A DNA stretch of 64,000 bases, from positions 188,501 through 252,500 of the forward strand of contig NW_026111823.1 of the NCBI RefSeq assembly GCF_024679095.1, read 5' to 3'. This DNA is from Eriocheir sinensis (Eukaryota > Arthropoda > Malacostraca > Decapoda > Varunidae). The position numbers and the translations under genes are program-made. Below, piece after piece: positions 26,985 to 38,407 of this stretch (position 1 is the stretch's first letter; the number at the start of each line of letters is the position of its first letter). Under the pieces are notes generated by a model, which searched no databases, was not told where the DNA came from, and saw nothing but the letters and a program-made list of their open reading frames with translations.

Positions 26985-28289
26985 TGTCAGCCATAACATT
27001 CTACTTAGAAAATGTAACAAATTAGGAATCGATATATTATGGTTTAAAGATTATTTGTGTAACAGGACTCAGTCTGCGAATTGGAGGAAATTTGTCCTCT
27101 ACACTAGAAGTATCTTTTGGAGTCCCACAAGGATCTATTCTCGGCCCTTTGCTATTTAACGTTTACGTAAATGACCTGTCATAAGAAATTAAAGAATGTT
27201 TTATTATACAATATGCTGACGACACACAATTCATTCATACTGGAAATACTGAAAATCTACCTGAATTAATTCTTAGTACAGAATAGACGTTAGAAAAAAA
27301 TTAAAATTATTTTAACAGGAACGGTCTCTTGCTGAACTCCAAAAAGACTCAATGAATATTTCTAGGCACAAGAGCTCTGATATCACGAATATCGGATAAC
27401 ACCACAATTAAAGTAGGGGGTGCCTTAGTTAAACCTTGCCAAAATGTCAAAAAACTTGGGGCTACATTTCGACAGTAACATGTTGTTTGATATGCACGTG
27501 ACAGAAATTGGTAAAAAAGTATCTGGCATGCTTATGTACATCAATCGTTTTCAAGACTTGCTCAGCAGAGAAGCCAGGCTAATAGTGGTTCAGACACTTG
27601 CTTTAAGTCACCTTAACTATGGGATAACTGTTTGGGGCACCACAAATATCACACAGCTGAATAGGGTTCAGAAGCTACAGAATTTTGCTGCAAAAGTGGT
27701 TACTGAGGGAGCCAAGTTTGATCATGTTAGCCCACTCTTAAAGGAACTTCAATTGCCAAATATTGAGCAGAAGTGCATTTTTGAACAGTGCATCATAGTA
27801 TTCAAAGCACTAAAGAATCATTTTCCTGAATGGCTATTCTCCTCTCCACAAGTAGGACAAATAGTTGACACAAACACAAGACAACAAAATCTCCTCTATG
27901 TACCAAAAACACATACTGACATCGGGTCCCGATCTATCACAGTCAGAGGGCCAAAACTATGGAATAACCTACCCACAAAAGTAGAGAATTGTCGCAGTTT
28001 GCATACCTTTAATTAAGGTCAATCTGAAGAAACACCTCTCTCAAGATAGCACAGGAAACTAATTATACTGATTACTCTTATTACATTTTATCATATAATG
28101 TTTTGCATGATGTCCTAGATATTAATTAGTCCACACTTTATTTTTAGCAGCAATTATATTCTAGTTATATTTTAAGGATTATCTGTAAATTTGATCGTAC
28201 TCCATATACCGTGTTCAATAGTTTTAAGCCAGTAAAGAATAACCATTGTATAAATGGAAATAAAGTTTCTGATTCGGATTCGGATTCGG

Positions 28290-28292
<3 letters not shown>
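26985..28292 (+). mobile_element. non-LTR retrotransposon fragment with hexamer tail (element G)
   Basis: 5'-truncated element on plus, unrelated in sequence to families A-F. The 3' end has AATAAAGTTTCTGATTCGG, then a (GATTCG)n hexamer tail (about 28,270-28,290). It runs into a (CT)n tract. 3' UTR about 28,016-28,270. The clade is not assigned; the hexamer tail excludes simple poly(A) LINEs. Confidence 0.85.
27040..28014 (+). pseudogene. element G reverse transcriptase, decayed
   Basis: RT motifs in order: LGIDILWFKDYL (about 27,022-27,060), [20 protein letters not shown] (about 27,115-27,175), and YADD at 27,212-27,223. An unbroken 190-codon frame from 27,444 then carries KKLGATF/LGLHFDSNMLF, LALSHLNYGITVWG, TQLNRVQKLQNFAAKVV and SRSITVRGPKLWNNLPTKVE. 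These are the connection and C-terminal regions typical of jockey/L2-like RTs. Upstream of 27,444 it is broken by a frameshift near 27,110 and stops at 27,182, 27,286 and 27,353. Confidence 0.85.

Positions 28293-28327
<35 letters not shown>
28293..28327. repeat. (CT)n microsatellite
   Basis: CT run directly abutting the hexamer tail of element G. Confidence 0.95.
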
Positions 28328-28331
<4 letters not shown>

Positions 28332-28379
28332 CGAATAGCACGCCCTAGGAAGACACAAATGCTCTCTCACGAAGATTTG

Positions 28380-29355
28380 CTGCCCAGAACACACGAGGGA
28401 ATTCGAAAGCCAGAATGAGGAGGAGGAGGAGGAAAAGCAATACCAAGGTAGCGAGGTAGAGTAAGAAGAGAAGGAAGACTTGAAAATGAGGTTAGGAAAT
28501 GAGAAGGAAGAGGAGGAAGACTAGCAAGAAGAAGAAGAAGAAGAAAAAAAAGAGGAAAAAAAGAAAACAAAAGGAAGAAGAGGAGCAGGTCAAGAAAAAG
28601 TGAACTAGCAGGAGAAAAGAGAAGAAAAAATGGAAACATGGATGTTGATGATGATGATGAGGAGGAGGAGGAGGTGGAGGAAGTAAAGTGAAAGAAAAAT
28701 GGAAATAATGCAAAACCAGAAGAAGTGGAAAGAAAAGAACAAAAACGACGAGCCCGAGGCGTCGTATTGAAAGTAAGAGGTGGAGGAGGAGGAGGATGTG
28801 GGGGCGATGATGTCGAGGTGCTGTAAGAGAAGGAAGTGGAAGAGGATAATGAGGAGGAAGAAGATTATGGTTACAGAGGAATGTTAAACCGGGAAGCAAA
28901 AGAGGAGGAGAAGGAGAGGAAGGAGGAGGATGAAGATTATGCTCTGTAGTAAGAAGAGGAGGAAGAGGAGATGCCTGACGAAAGGGTGTGATGAAAGGAA
29001 AGGAGAAAGGGTAATAAGAGGAGAAGAGAGGAGGAAGGAGAAGAGGAGGAAGAGGAAGAGGAGGTGTGCGTAGGTGAGATAGAGGTTTTTGGAAGAGGTA
29101 AAGAAAAAGGAAAACATGGATATTCAAAGATAAAAAGAAAAAGAAAAAGAGGAAGAAGAAAAAGAAGAAAAGGAAAAAAATGAGTAAAAGATAACAACAA
29201 AAGATAAATATTTGGAAGTGTAAAGAAAAAGTGTGAGAATTAAAGAGACGAAGAGGAGGATGAAAGATACAAAGGCGTGAGATAAGAGAGAGTGAGAAGC
29301 AAGGAAGAATAGAGTCAAGGAGGAGGAGGAGAAGGAGAAGGAAGAGGAGGAGGAG

Positions 29356-29390
<35 letters not shown>

Positions 29391-29425
29391 GGAGGAGGAG
29401 CAGGAGGAGGAGGAGCCTGGAGTCA
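28380..29425. repeat. polypurine domain (GGA/GAA-rich), ~1 kb
   Basis: Plus strand is almost all A and G, including (GGA)n at about 29,318-29,412. The 316-aa minus frame over it is L/S/F/P low complexity and is not a gene. Confidence 0.9.
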
Positions 29426-29452
29426 ACACTGCTTTGAAACATTTGGCATAAA

Positions 29453-29455
<3 letters not shown>

Positions 29456-29520
<65 letters not shown>
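29456..29520. repeat. (CT)n microsatellite, ~64 bp
   Basis: Perfect CT run. Confidence 0.96.
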
Positions 29521-29522
<2 letters not shown>

Positions 29523-29535
29523 TCCTCCTCCTCAT

Positions 29536-29700
29536 AGCTTCTATACTGTCAGGTAACTCATGTTCCTTCCAAAAATATTCTTCTCACCTCCTCCTCCTCC
29601 TCCTCCTCTTCTTCCTCCTCCTAGCTTCTATACTGTCAGGTAACTCATGTTCCTTCCAAAAATATTCTTCTCACCTCCTCCTCCTCTTCCTCTTCCTCAT
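29536..29700 (+). repeat. 87-bp tandem duplication
   Basis: AGCTTCTATACTGTCAGGTA and the ~55 bp after it occur at 29,536 and, identically, at 29,623. Copies are separated by CTC-rich microsatellite DNA. Confidence 0.92.
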
Positions 29701-31519
29701 CTTCCTCTGCCTCATCTTTCTCTTCCTCCTTTTCCTCCTCCTCCCGTTCCTTCTCCTATCCTCACTTTTTTTCCGGCCCTCAACACAAATCCCCACTCTC
29801 CGTCGTGTTTAGTTTTGTTTCCCATTCAAACACTCGTCAACGCGTGTGGAGAATGAGATATAAAGAGACGGGAAGAAGAAAAGGAAAGGATGAGGTGAAT
29901 TTTTAGTTGAGTGTAAAAAACGACTGGAAAAATAGGAGAGGATGAGGCGCAGATTCTGGTGATAGTTTTATGAGGACGGGAAGAAGAAAGGAAAGGATGA
30001 GGCGAAGTATTAGTTGGAAAATAGTGTTAAGAAGACGGGAAGAAGATACGGAGAGGATATGAGGCCAAATGTGTGTGAAGGGAAACCATGCCACCAAACG
30101 TTTAGAAGAGGCAAGAGATATTCATAGTGTGTGGGAAGGGAAATGATGTGATGATCCTGAAGAAAGAACTGGGAAGACGTGAAACGAGAAGAAACTGGAG
30201 AAATAAATGGAAAAAATATAAGAAGAGAAGAAATGGGAGAAAAAATGAATGATCAGAAGAAATAAAATATCAAACGAAAAAAATGAGACAAGAGGAGATG
30301 ATAGAACTGGGAAGATCTGAGAGATGGGAGAATATGAAGGACGAGAAGAAATGAAAACAAGAAAAAGTGAACGAAAGAAATGAGGAAAATTAAAGACTAG
30401 AATGAATGACAGGCTACGACAAACAGGAGAAGAAATTGAGAGGAAATTAAGATTAAAGACAGAAAAGAGATATGTGGCGAAGAATTGAATAAAAGTAATG
30501 CAAAGATATTATTAAAGAAAAGAGGAAATGAGAGAAGAAATGAAAGAAAGTAGAATTGAAAGACAAAAACTCCCACTCTTAATCCATTCATTCCTTCGCC
30601 AACTCCTCCTTCCTCTCTCTTTCCTCCTCCTCTCTCTTTCCTCCATTCTTTCCATTTCATCAAATCATATTAGGCGTGGCCGGCGGGATTAGCGATGTGC
30701 CTCATTATCGCCGCCACCCTCTCTCCCTCATATTGTAAACTATTAACTGATTCTAAATGAGTTATAACTACTGTTTACATTTGATTATATGCTGCAATCA
30801 TGTAATTCTATGAAGGATTCGTCTTTTGAGGGCAAAACAACGAGTTTGCACACATTCCTATACGTTGTGGCATCGTGGCTGGCGCGACGATGTCACGGTG
30901 ACGAGGACACCACGCCGGTCAGGCCAAGGAACCCAGACACAGAATTATCTCATGGGTGGTGCAGGGATTACGTCAAAACATGATAATTTACGATGGAAAA
31001 AATGAGTGAGTGGGGGAAGGAGGGAGGGAGAGTGAGTGATGAGGAGTTAGGGAGGGAGAGCAGGTGCTAAAGGGAGAAATGGTAGCACAGTTGTTTGACA
31101 CAGTCACGCCTAAAGTGACTTGATACAAGGAAAGACTACAGTACTGATACACGCAGAACTACATGGACAAGACACTCTGCGCCGAGGGAAAGTAATCAGC
31201 TGGGTGGGGCGTTACGCGGTCACGTGTTACTCCGCGTCGGGGTCTCAGACTCTCAGCAAGGGCAGACTCCCTCCCTCCTGTGTGCGATGTTGTGTCAAGG
31301 GTTACACGACGGCGGGGGGGCTGAGCGTGGCGCCAGGCGGGGACGTGAAGCACTGAGGGCGAGGGGGGGGCCAAGGTAAAGGGAGGCAAGCCAGGTATTC
31401 TCACGTGGGGGGGCGCAGGACCAAAATTGGTGTGGACTGCGCAGACAAACCGTGGCGTCACAATCTAGACGTGGAAAAGTTATGATTGTCGCGGGGACTT
31501 CAGGCTTGACCCAGCCACC
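29701..31519. other. spacer; purine-rich then mixed, no recognised gene
   Basis: 29,870-30,560 is A/G-rich. 30,660-30,980 has more complex sequence with a 64-codon plus frame (30,789-30,983; RCHGDEDTTPVRPRNPDTEL). It looks somewhat coding-like but has no recognised domain or good flanking splice sites. 31,200-31,500 is GC-rich with G-runs. Confidence 0.55.
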
Positions 31520-31527
31520 GGCTAGAG
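31520..31527. repeat. hAT target-site duplication, left copy
   Basis: GGCTAGAG, identical to 38,408-38,415. Length of 8 bp is diagnostic of hAT. Confidence 0.95.
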
Positions 31528-31604
31528 CAGTGTTGTCCAAACTGGGGTCCGCGTACCCCTGGGGGTACGCAACATAGATCATAAGGGTACGTGACAAGAC
31601 GACG

Positions 31605-31605
<1 letters not shown>

Positions 31606-31647
<42 letters not shown>
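31606..31647. repeat. (AC)n microsatellite inside the hAT 5' region
   Basis: About 41 bp of AC. Confidence 0.95.
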
Positions 31648-31870
31648 CAGAAACTTCCCATGGTTTCTATGAAGGCAAAGGTAGGGGGAGGGAGTCCGAG
31701 GGACGGGTCGGTTACTCAGGAAGCACGCGTATTGTACGTGTACGAGAGCAGTGCTGACTGCTACCCACTTGCTCAGTGACTCAGTCTTCTCTTAGGCGTC
31801 AGAGTGAGCGCGGCTGTTTATTTGAAAATAACAGAAGCTTACAGAAGGCAGTTGCTCGTTAACAGCAACA

Positions 31871-33451
31871 ATGGATAGATGGCTAAAAAGTGGCAGCTGT
31901 AGCAGCCGCAGCGGTGACGCAGACGAAGGAAATCAAACAGGTGCAAAGAAAAAGAAGACAGATATTCCTAAATATCGGCAGTACAAGGAAGATTATGTGC
32001 TTTTGGGATTTACTGCAACGAATTCTGATCCTCCGGAAGCTTTGTGCTTCTTCTGTGGGGAGAGGCTGGCCAACAGTAGTATGAAACCAGCTCACCTCCA
32101 GCGTCACCTGAAAACAAAACATCAGTGTCATGTTGGTAAACCGGTAGAGTTCTTCAAAAGAAAGCTCTCTGATTTTCAGTGCTCCCAAAAAGTACTTCAG
32201 AAAGCCACGACAACTTCAGGCAAAGCTCTGAAAGCATCTTTAGCTGTATCTTTATTAATTGCTAAAGCCAAAAAGCCATTCAGTATTGCTGAAGAACTTA
32301 TTTTGCCAGCTGCAGGTATGATGGCTGAAATAATGGTGGATAAAAAGACAGCTGACCAACTAAAAGCAATTCCTTTGTCACACCAAACTGTCTCGCGCAG
32401 GGTAAGAGAAATGAGTGCAGATATTCAAGATCAAGTTGTGAATAAGATGAAAGCAAGCCAGTCATTTGCACTCCAAGTTGACGAATCAACTGACATTAGT
32501 GGGCAGGCTCATCTTGTCTCCTTTGTGAGATACATTGATGAAGATGATATCAAGGAACACATACTATTTTGCAAAAAATTAGAAGAGCACACAACAGGGG
32601 AGGCTATTTTTAATGTCATTAATCAGTTCTTCTCTGAACAAGGGCTGAGCTGGAAATCTTGCATGAGTATGTGTACAGATGCTGCTGCATCTATGACCGG
32701 GAAGGTGAAGGGACTAGTGGCAAGGATTAAGAAGGAAAATCCTGATGTGGAGTGGACTCACTGCATCATTCACAGAGAGTCATTAGCTTCAAAGAAAATG
32801 AGCCCACAGTTGCATGGAACTCTGAATGATGCCATCAAGGTAATCAACTTCATAAAGTCAAGGCCACTTAATAGTCGTCTGTTTCACACACTTTGTGAAA
32901 GCATGGGGTCAGAGCACACAGAGCTATTACTTCACACGGAGGTGCGCTGGCTGTCGCGTGGGAGGATACTCACCAGATTGTTCGAGTTGCGAGATGAGGT
33001 AGCTTCCTTCTTATCAGAACATGAGTCTCCTTTTGCCACATATTTTGAAAACACTACTTGGCTTGCACAACTGGCATATCTTGCAGATATATTCAGCAAA
33101 CTGAATGAGTTAAATTTGTCTCTGCAAGGTAAAGACACAAACATTCTCAACCTATATGACAAAGTTGCTGGTTTTCAGAAGAAAATTGAACTGTGGAAGA
33201 AAACATGCTCAGGGGGAGAGTTTACGTGCTTTCCTCTGTCAGATGCCTACTTTTCCATTAACAATTATGAGAAAGGCACTCTGAAACCAGTCATTGTGGA
33301 ACATTTGACCAGCCTTATTAGTGCTTTTAAGTCTTACTTTCCTGACATACATGAACGATCAGTACAACTGGACTGGATTAGGAACCCATTCCTCTTTTCT
33401 GAACACGAGAAGTTTCCTATTTGTTTCCAGGAAACATTGATAGAAGTTAAG
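31871..33451 (+). pseudogene. hAT transposase, N-terminal 527 residues (split gene)
   Basis: Cut-and-paste transposase acting in the nucleus. Residues ~59-84 form a BED zinc finger (C59-x2-C62 ... H79-x4-H84) for TIR binding. The RNase H-like core starts near 200: ALQVDESTD carries the first catalytic Asp (about D204). CTDAAASMTG near 270 carries the second. WTHCIIHRESL and HTEVRWLSRGR are conserved hAT signatures around 300-365. The frame is fully open from ATG to the insertion point at 33,451. It then runs on for 82 codons into the inserted CR1, giving a 609-codon chimeric ORF. The hATC dimerisation part is 4.4 kb downstream. Confidence 0.95.
33446..33451. repeat. probable CR1 target duplication, left copy (GTTAAG)
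   Basis: GTTAAG precedes the CR1 insert and recurs at 37,870-37,875 directly after its octamer tail. Short and partly ambiguous with the tail, so the exact length may be 5-7 bp. Confidence 0.6.
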
Positions 33452-34864
33452 ACTCAGAAGGATGATCAGAGGATCATAGAGTTAGAGAATAGGGTTACGA
33501 CTCTCGCCGCTCAGGTACACTTACTGGTTAGTGCAGCAGCAACAAGCCCCGCCTCCTCCTCCTCCCCTTCCTCTTCCTCTTCTTCCTCGTCCTCCTCCCC
33601 CTCCTCCCCCTCCTCTTCCTCTTCTTCCTCGTCCTCCTCCCCTCTAGTATTGTCTTCAACCACACAGCAGCCCCTCCCATCCTCCTCCTCCTCCTCCTAG
33701 ACCATCTCCGATCTCCCCGCTTCCCACCACTACTTATCCTCTTCTTCCTCCTCGTCCTCCTCCTCCTCCTCCTCCTCCTCCTCGCCTTCCTCCTCCGTCC
33801 CCCCTCTCCCCTCTCCCCACCTCCTCCTCCTCCTCCTCCTCCTCTTCCTCCTCCTTGTCCTCCGCCTCTTCGCTCGTCCTCCCTCCCACACCTGTCCTTC
33901 ACCTTCCCCTTCCCCTCTTCCTCCTCCTCTCCTCGTCCGTCCCTCCCTCCCCCCCACCTCACTCTCCCTTTCACCTACTCCTCCTTCCCCCTCCTCCTCC
34001 TCCCTCCCCTCCTCCTCCTCCGCCTCAAATTCCTCGCCTTCCTCTTCCGTCCCCCTCTCCCTCTTCCCCTCCTCCTCCTCCTCTCCCCCTTGCTCCTCCT
34101 TGTCCACCGCCTCCTCGCTCGGCCCTCCCGCCACCCCCTGTCCCTTACCTTCCCTTTCCCCTCTTCCTCTTCCCTCTCCTCGTCCATTCCTCCTCCACCA
34201 CCTCACCCTCCCTTTCTCCTTCTTCCTCTTCCTCCTCCTCCTCCCCTTTCCACCTTCCACCTCTTCCACAATTTCTCCTCGTTCTTCACAGCAGGTCCCT
34301 CCCTCCTTCCTGCTCTCCCTCCCCCTTCACCCACCCCTCCTGGCCCCCTTCCGACCGTCGGGTTCTTGTTGTTGGTGATAGTCAGGTTCGTTATGTTGAC
34401 AGGTATTTTGCTCCAAGGATAAGAACAGGACGAGGTGTGTTTCCCAGGGGCAGGGTGGGCCATATATCAGACAGGATTGAGGCGTGTATGGCAAGCGAGG
34501 ATCGAACCCCATTGTCTTTCTCAGCTGTGGCGGAAACGACGTTTCTCGTGTGCCAAGCGAGGACCTTCTCAGGCGTTTTAGAGAATTGTTAGGCAGGATA
34601 CGTGACGCTGGTGGGTCACCAGTAGTGTGTGGCGTCCTGCCCAGGAGGGGCGTTGGCGATGGATGGCTGTATAGGGCGATAGCAGTGAACAGCAGACTTG
34701 CTGAGCACTGCGAGCGCAATGGGTGGCTGTTCGTCGACAATTGGGACCTCTTCTTTGGCAACGACGCCCTCTACGCCCGTGACGGGATACACTTGACGTT
34801 CAAGGGTGTTGAGGCTCTCTCAGACTCCCTTGAGCGAGCACTTGGTACCCTGAGGGATTTTTAG
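33452..34864 (+). pseudogene. CR1-A ORF1: coiled-coil stub plus SGNH esterase domain, frameshifted
   Basis: Begins in a heptad-like stub (QRIIELENRVTTLAAQVHLL), passes through a Ser/Pro low-complexity linker, then an SGNH-hydrolase fold. Block I is VLVVGDSQVRYVDRYF (about 34,362-34,408). Block III, LSCGGNDVSRVP (about 34,515-34,550), is in another frame. The last block is DGIHLTFKG (about 34,780-34,806), with catalytic D and H. The final frame (34,484-34,864) is open. Some CR1-group ORF1 proteins are known to carry such an esterase, possibly for membrane or lipid interaction. At least one frameshift near 34,480-34,510. Confidence 0.85.
33540..34340. repeat. (CCT)n-rich low-complexity tract within CR1-A ORF1
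   Basis: About 800 bp of TCC/CCT triplets encoding Ser- or Pro-rich strings, between the ORF1 coiled coil and its esterase domain. Minus-strand E/G/R-rich frames are artefacts. Confidence 0.93.
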
Positions 34865-34889
34865 TATAGGCGAGGGGAGAGTAATGGAG

Positions 34890-37778
34890 CAATGGGAGGA
34901 GTAATGGGAGGGGACATCTAGCTCATAATATAACCAGGCAGCTTAGAAGTAATTCTAGAGGAGTAACAGAGGACGGGCTAAGAATCTTCTATACTAACAG
35001 CAGGAGCCTCAGAAACAAGATAGACTTACTAAGGGGTGAAGCTTGTTCAGAAAATTTTGACATAATAGCGATCACTGAGACATGGATAGACTTTGCTAAT
35101 AGAAATTTTAGGTCAGAATTTGAAATAACGGGTTATCAGATGTTTCACAAAGACAGAAGGGGCAGAAAGGGAGGTGGAGTTGCACTATATGTTAAAGACC
35201 CACTTAAATGTTTAGTTAACAACTCAGTCAAAACTAACATGGATTCAGAATCAGTTTGGGTGGACGTTTACAAAGGGAAAGAAAAACTAACTCTAGGAGT
35301 TATATACAGGTCACCCAACCTTAACAGGCAGGACACGAGTATATTACTACAGGAGATTGGCAGGGCGAGTATGAGTAGAAATGTCTGCGTAATGGGGGAC
35401 TTTAATTATAGGAATATAGACTGGGAAGATCTAGTGGGTGACCTGGAAGCCGAGGACTTTCTTGAAGTTATACAAGATAATTTCCTTAAGCAGGTAGTTA
35501 CTGAGCCTACCAGAGGAGATAACATATTAGACTTAGTCCTAACCAATAATGGGAACTTGCTACGTGAGTTGGAGGTGGGCGGAGAGTTAGGAAATAGTGA
35601 TCACAGAACGGTTCGTTTTAGGTTAGACTGGGCGGTAACCCGCGATCCAAGCCCAGTGTTAATGCCAGATTTTAGAAGAGCAAACTACGAGGGCTGAAGA
35701 CATCTTGAAGGTGTAAACTGGGATAATTTAGGGATTCATGAGGGCCAGAACTGCGGATTGGAGAGCCAGGAGAACCAGGTAGAAATGTCTTACAATAATT
35801 TAGTTAGAGTATTAGTAGAGGGGCAAGAACAGCATATACCACAGCGAACACTTAGAAAAGAAAACAATGATCCTAAGTGGATGACTCGTGGACTAAAACA
35901 CGAGATTGGGTTAAAGAAGGGAATTTATCAGAAAATAAAGAATGGGGAAACACATCTCAGGGGCCGGTACGTCGAACTATCTAGATTAGTTAAAAAAACA
36001 CCAGGATAGCAAAAAAGAACTATGAGATCAAAGTAGCAAATGAGGCGAAAAGTAATCCTAAGGGCTTCTTTCAGATGTATAGAACAAAAACACGGAGAAA
36101 ATTGGACCGCTGAAATCAAACACAGGGAGCTAGTAGAAAATTACGAAAATATGAGCACATTGTTGAACGACTACTTCCTTTCAGTATTCACACAGGAGGA
36201 TCGAACGACTATACCGGAAAGAGTTCAGGTGTACGAGGGCGGGGATGGCGATAAATTGAGGGATATAATAATTACCAGGCAAGTAGTTCAGGATGAGATA
36301 GATAAGCTTAAGAAGAACAAGTCGCCAGGTCCTGACGGGATATTTCCGAGGGTATTAAAGGAGCTAGGTGATATAATCAGTGACCCACTATCCGACATCT
36401 TTAAGATGTCGGTAAATACTGGCTATGTGCCGAGCCTATGGAAAGTAGCTAATGTGACGCCGATTTTTAAAAAGGGGGACAGGTCAGTTGCTTCAAACTA
36501 TCGCCCAATTAGCTTAACATCGGTTATAGGGAAGATGCTGGAGTCCATAATAGCCAGGAACATTCGGGAGCATTTAGAGAAACATAGCTTAATTCACGAC
36601 TCGCAGCATGGGTTCACAAAAGGTAGGTCATGCCTCACCAATCTCTTGTCCTTCTACAATAAAGTATTTGAGGCGGTTGACAGAGATGAAAATTATGATG
36701 TAATCTATCTTGATTTTAGTAAAGCGTTTGACAAAGTTCCTCACCAACGACTGTTGCTTAAATTACAGGCTCACGGAGTAGAGGGTAAAGTTTTGAACTG
36801 GGTCAAGGCGTGGCTTAGCAATAGGAAGCAAAGAGTGCAAATCAATGGTAAAAGATCTGACTGGGGATATGTTACGAGTGGGGTCCCACAAGGTTCGGTA
36901 TTAGGTCCACTTTTGTTTATTATTTATATCAATGACTTAGACACAGGAATTAGTAGTGATGTTAGTAAATTTGCAGATGATACCAAGATCGGTAGAGTAA
37001 TTGAGTCGGATCAGGACGCTAGTATTCTCCAAGGTGAACTCAACAGATTATATGACTGGGCGGATAAATGGCAGATGGAGTTCAATGTAGGAAGTGCAGT
37101 ATTCTGAGTGTAGGTAGGAACAACCCCTCACATAACTATTGCTTAAATGACACTCTCATAAGTAGGTCTGGGTGCGAGGGATTTAGGGTCTTTGTGAGCT
37201 CTGATCTCCGTCCAAGGGCACAATGCATTCAAGCTAGAAATCGAGCTAATAGGCTACTGGGATTTATTTCAAGGAGCGTAAGCAACAGAAGCCCCGAAGT
37301 CTTCCTCAAACTATATTTAGCATTAGTTAGACCTCATCTTGACTATGCGGTTCAGTTCTGGTCACCCTACTATAGAATGGATATCAAAATGTTAGAATCG
37401 GTGCAGAGGAGGATGACTAAGATGATTCAGGGGTTGAGAAACTTGCCATACGAGGAAAGACTCAAACAGTTAAACTTGCATTCTCTAGAAAGGCGAAGGG
37501 TGCGTGGAGACATGATCGAGGTTTATAAATGGATGAAGGGCTTTAATAAGGGAGACATTCATAAGGTTTTGTTGGTAAGAGAACCGGGTAGGACACGAAG
37601 TAACGGGTTTAAACTGGATAAATTCAGATTCAACAGGGACATAGGCAAAAATTGGTTTACTAATAGGGTGGTGGATGAGTGGAATAGGCTTAGCAGTCAT
37701 GTGGTGAGTGCCAATACAATTGTCACATTCAAAAATAGACTAGATAAATTCATGGACAGCGATATTAGGTGGGGTTAG
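34890..37778 (+). pseudogene. CR1-A ORF2: endonuclease/reverse transcriptase, few lesions
   Basis: Endonuclease: FYTNSRSLRNKIDLL and IIAITETWID (about 34,990-35,090), GGGVALYVKD, GVIYRSPN, MGDFNYRNIDW and GNSDHRTVRF (about 35,600), which carry the Glu/Asp/His residues of the APE-like fold. A TGA ends this at 35,697. A 355-codon frame (36,040-37,107) holds [71 protein letters not shown] and FADD at 36,970-36,981. The C-terminal region (37,068-37,778) is shifted by a missing base near 37,090. Only about three lesions, so fairly young. Confidence 0.93.
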
Positions 37779-37869
37779 ATACACGGGAGCTTAGGGTCAA
37801 AGGAGCTGCCTCGTACAGGCCTACCGGCCTCTTGCAGACTCCTGCGTTCTTATGTTCTTATGTTCTTAT

Positions 37870-37875
37870 GTTAAG
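37870..37875. repeat. probable CR1 target duplication, right copy (GTTAAG)
   Basis: Matches 33,446-33,451. Confidence 0.6.
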
Positions 37876-38168
37876 TGTGTGCAGACCGTGGCTTAAAACT
37901 GTTATTTGAAAGCTCAAATGTCACTCGCTTCTGGAGCTCTGTGATGAAGGAGCACCCTGATATAGGAAAAATGGCATTAGAAAAACTTCTGCCATTTGGG
38001 TCTACCTACCTTTGTGAGGCGTCTTTCTCCGCACTGAGCATTATCAAATCGAAACAGAGAAACAAACTAAATGTCAACCTGGAACAAAGCCTAATCTCTG
38101 CAGTAGCCTCAGTACCGCCAAGGATGGAAAAAATCATCAGTGAACATCAGACTCACATCTCGCATTAA
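37876..38168 (+). pseudogene. hAT transposase, C-terminal dimerisation (hATC) part
   Basis: Continues the gene split at 33,451. CADRGLKLLFES, FWSSVMKEHPDIGKMALEKL, LLPFGSTYLCEASFSALSII (the conserved hATC hydrophobic block with the catalytic-domain Glu region nearby), KSKQRNKLN and a stop at 38,166-38,168. If the two GTTAAG copies are collapsed, the frame is off by one base at the junction. So the transposase carries a +/-1 change, or the duplication is one base different from my reading. Confidence 0.92.
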
Positions 38169-38407
38169 GTTGTATGTATTTTTCATGCATTGTGTTATTA
38201 AATCATCCTTTTTATTGCTGTGTAATAAATTCGAATTTATTGACCAGAACTCCTGTTATACATTTTTTCATATTTAATTAATATATTACTTGCATTATCC
38301 TAAATAAAATTGAATTTGTTCAGAAATGGTGGACGGTGTGGGGGGGTACGTAACAGTAGGATAAGGTAATAAAGGGTACAATAGGCGAAAATGTTTGGAC
38401 AGCACTG

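Larger units (their letters stand above)
33452..37869 (+). mobile_element. CR1 family A retrotransposon, nearly full length, inserted in hAT
   Basis: 4.4-kb insert encoding part of ORF1 (coiled-coil stub, P/S-rich linker, SGNH esterase) and a complete but frameshifted ORF2 (endonuclease, RT). Ends with three TTCTTATG octamers (37,846-37,869), the CR1 type of 3' terminus, and is flanked by GTTAAG. A second, 5'-truncated copy is at 24,097-24,903. The 5' end is probably truncated within ORF1. Confidence 0.93.
31528..38407 (+). mobile_element. hAT DNA transposon, interrupted by a CR1 element
   Basis: The left end CAGTGTTGTCCAAAC is mirrored at the right end by the complement of CAGTGCTGTCCAAAC, a 15-bp TIR with one mismatch. 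Perfect 8-bp GGCTAGAG flanks lie outside. Without the insert (33,452-37,869) the element is ~2.46 kb, normal for an autonomous hAT. Subterminal GGGGGTACG/CGTACCCCC motifs lie near both ends, and an (AC)n sits at 31,606-31,646. Transposase relatedness to ZBED/SCAND3-type domesticated proteins suggests the Buster-like branch (inference). Confidence 0.96.

Noticed and set aside
28492..29442. 316-aa minus-strand ORF rich in L/S/F/P
   Set aside because: Antisense of a polypurine domain. Could mimic a membrane protein but has no heterogeneous sequence or splice context.
33528..34269. Acidic and Arg-rich minus-strand ORFs (148 and 179 aa)
   Set aside because: Antisense of the (CCT)n linker in CR1-A ORF1. 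Low complexity, no domain.
33452..37869. Exogenous or endogenous retrovirus
   Set aside because: No LTRs, gag, protease, integrase or envelope. APE-type endonuclease, FADD-type RT and octamer tail identify a CR1-type non-LTR element.
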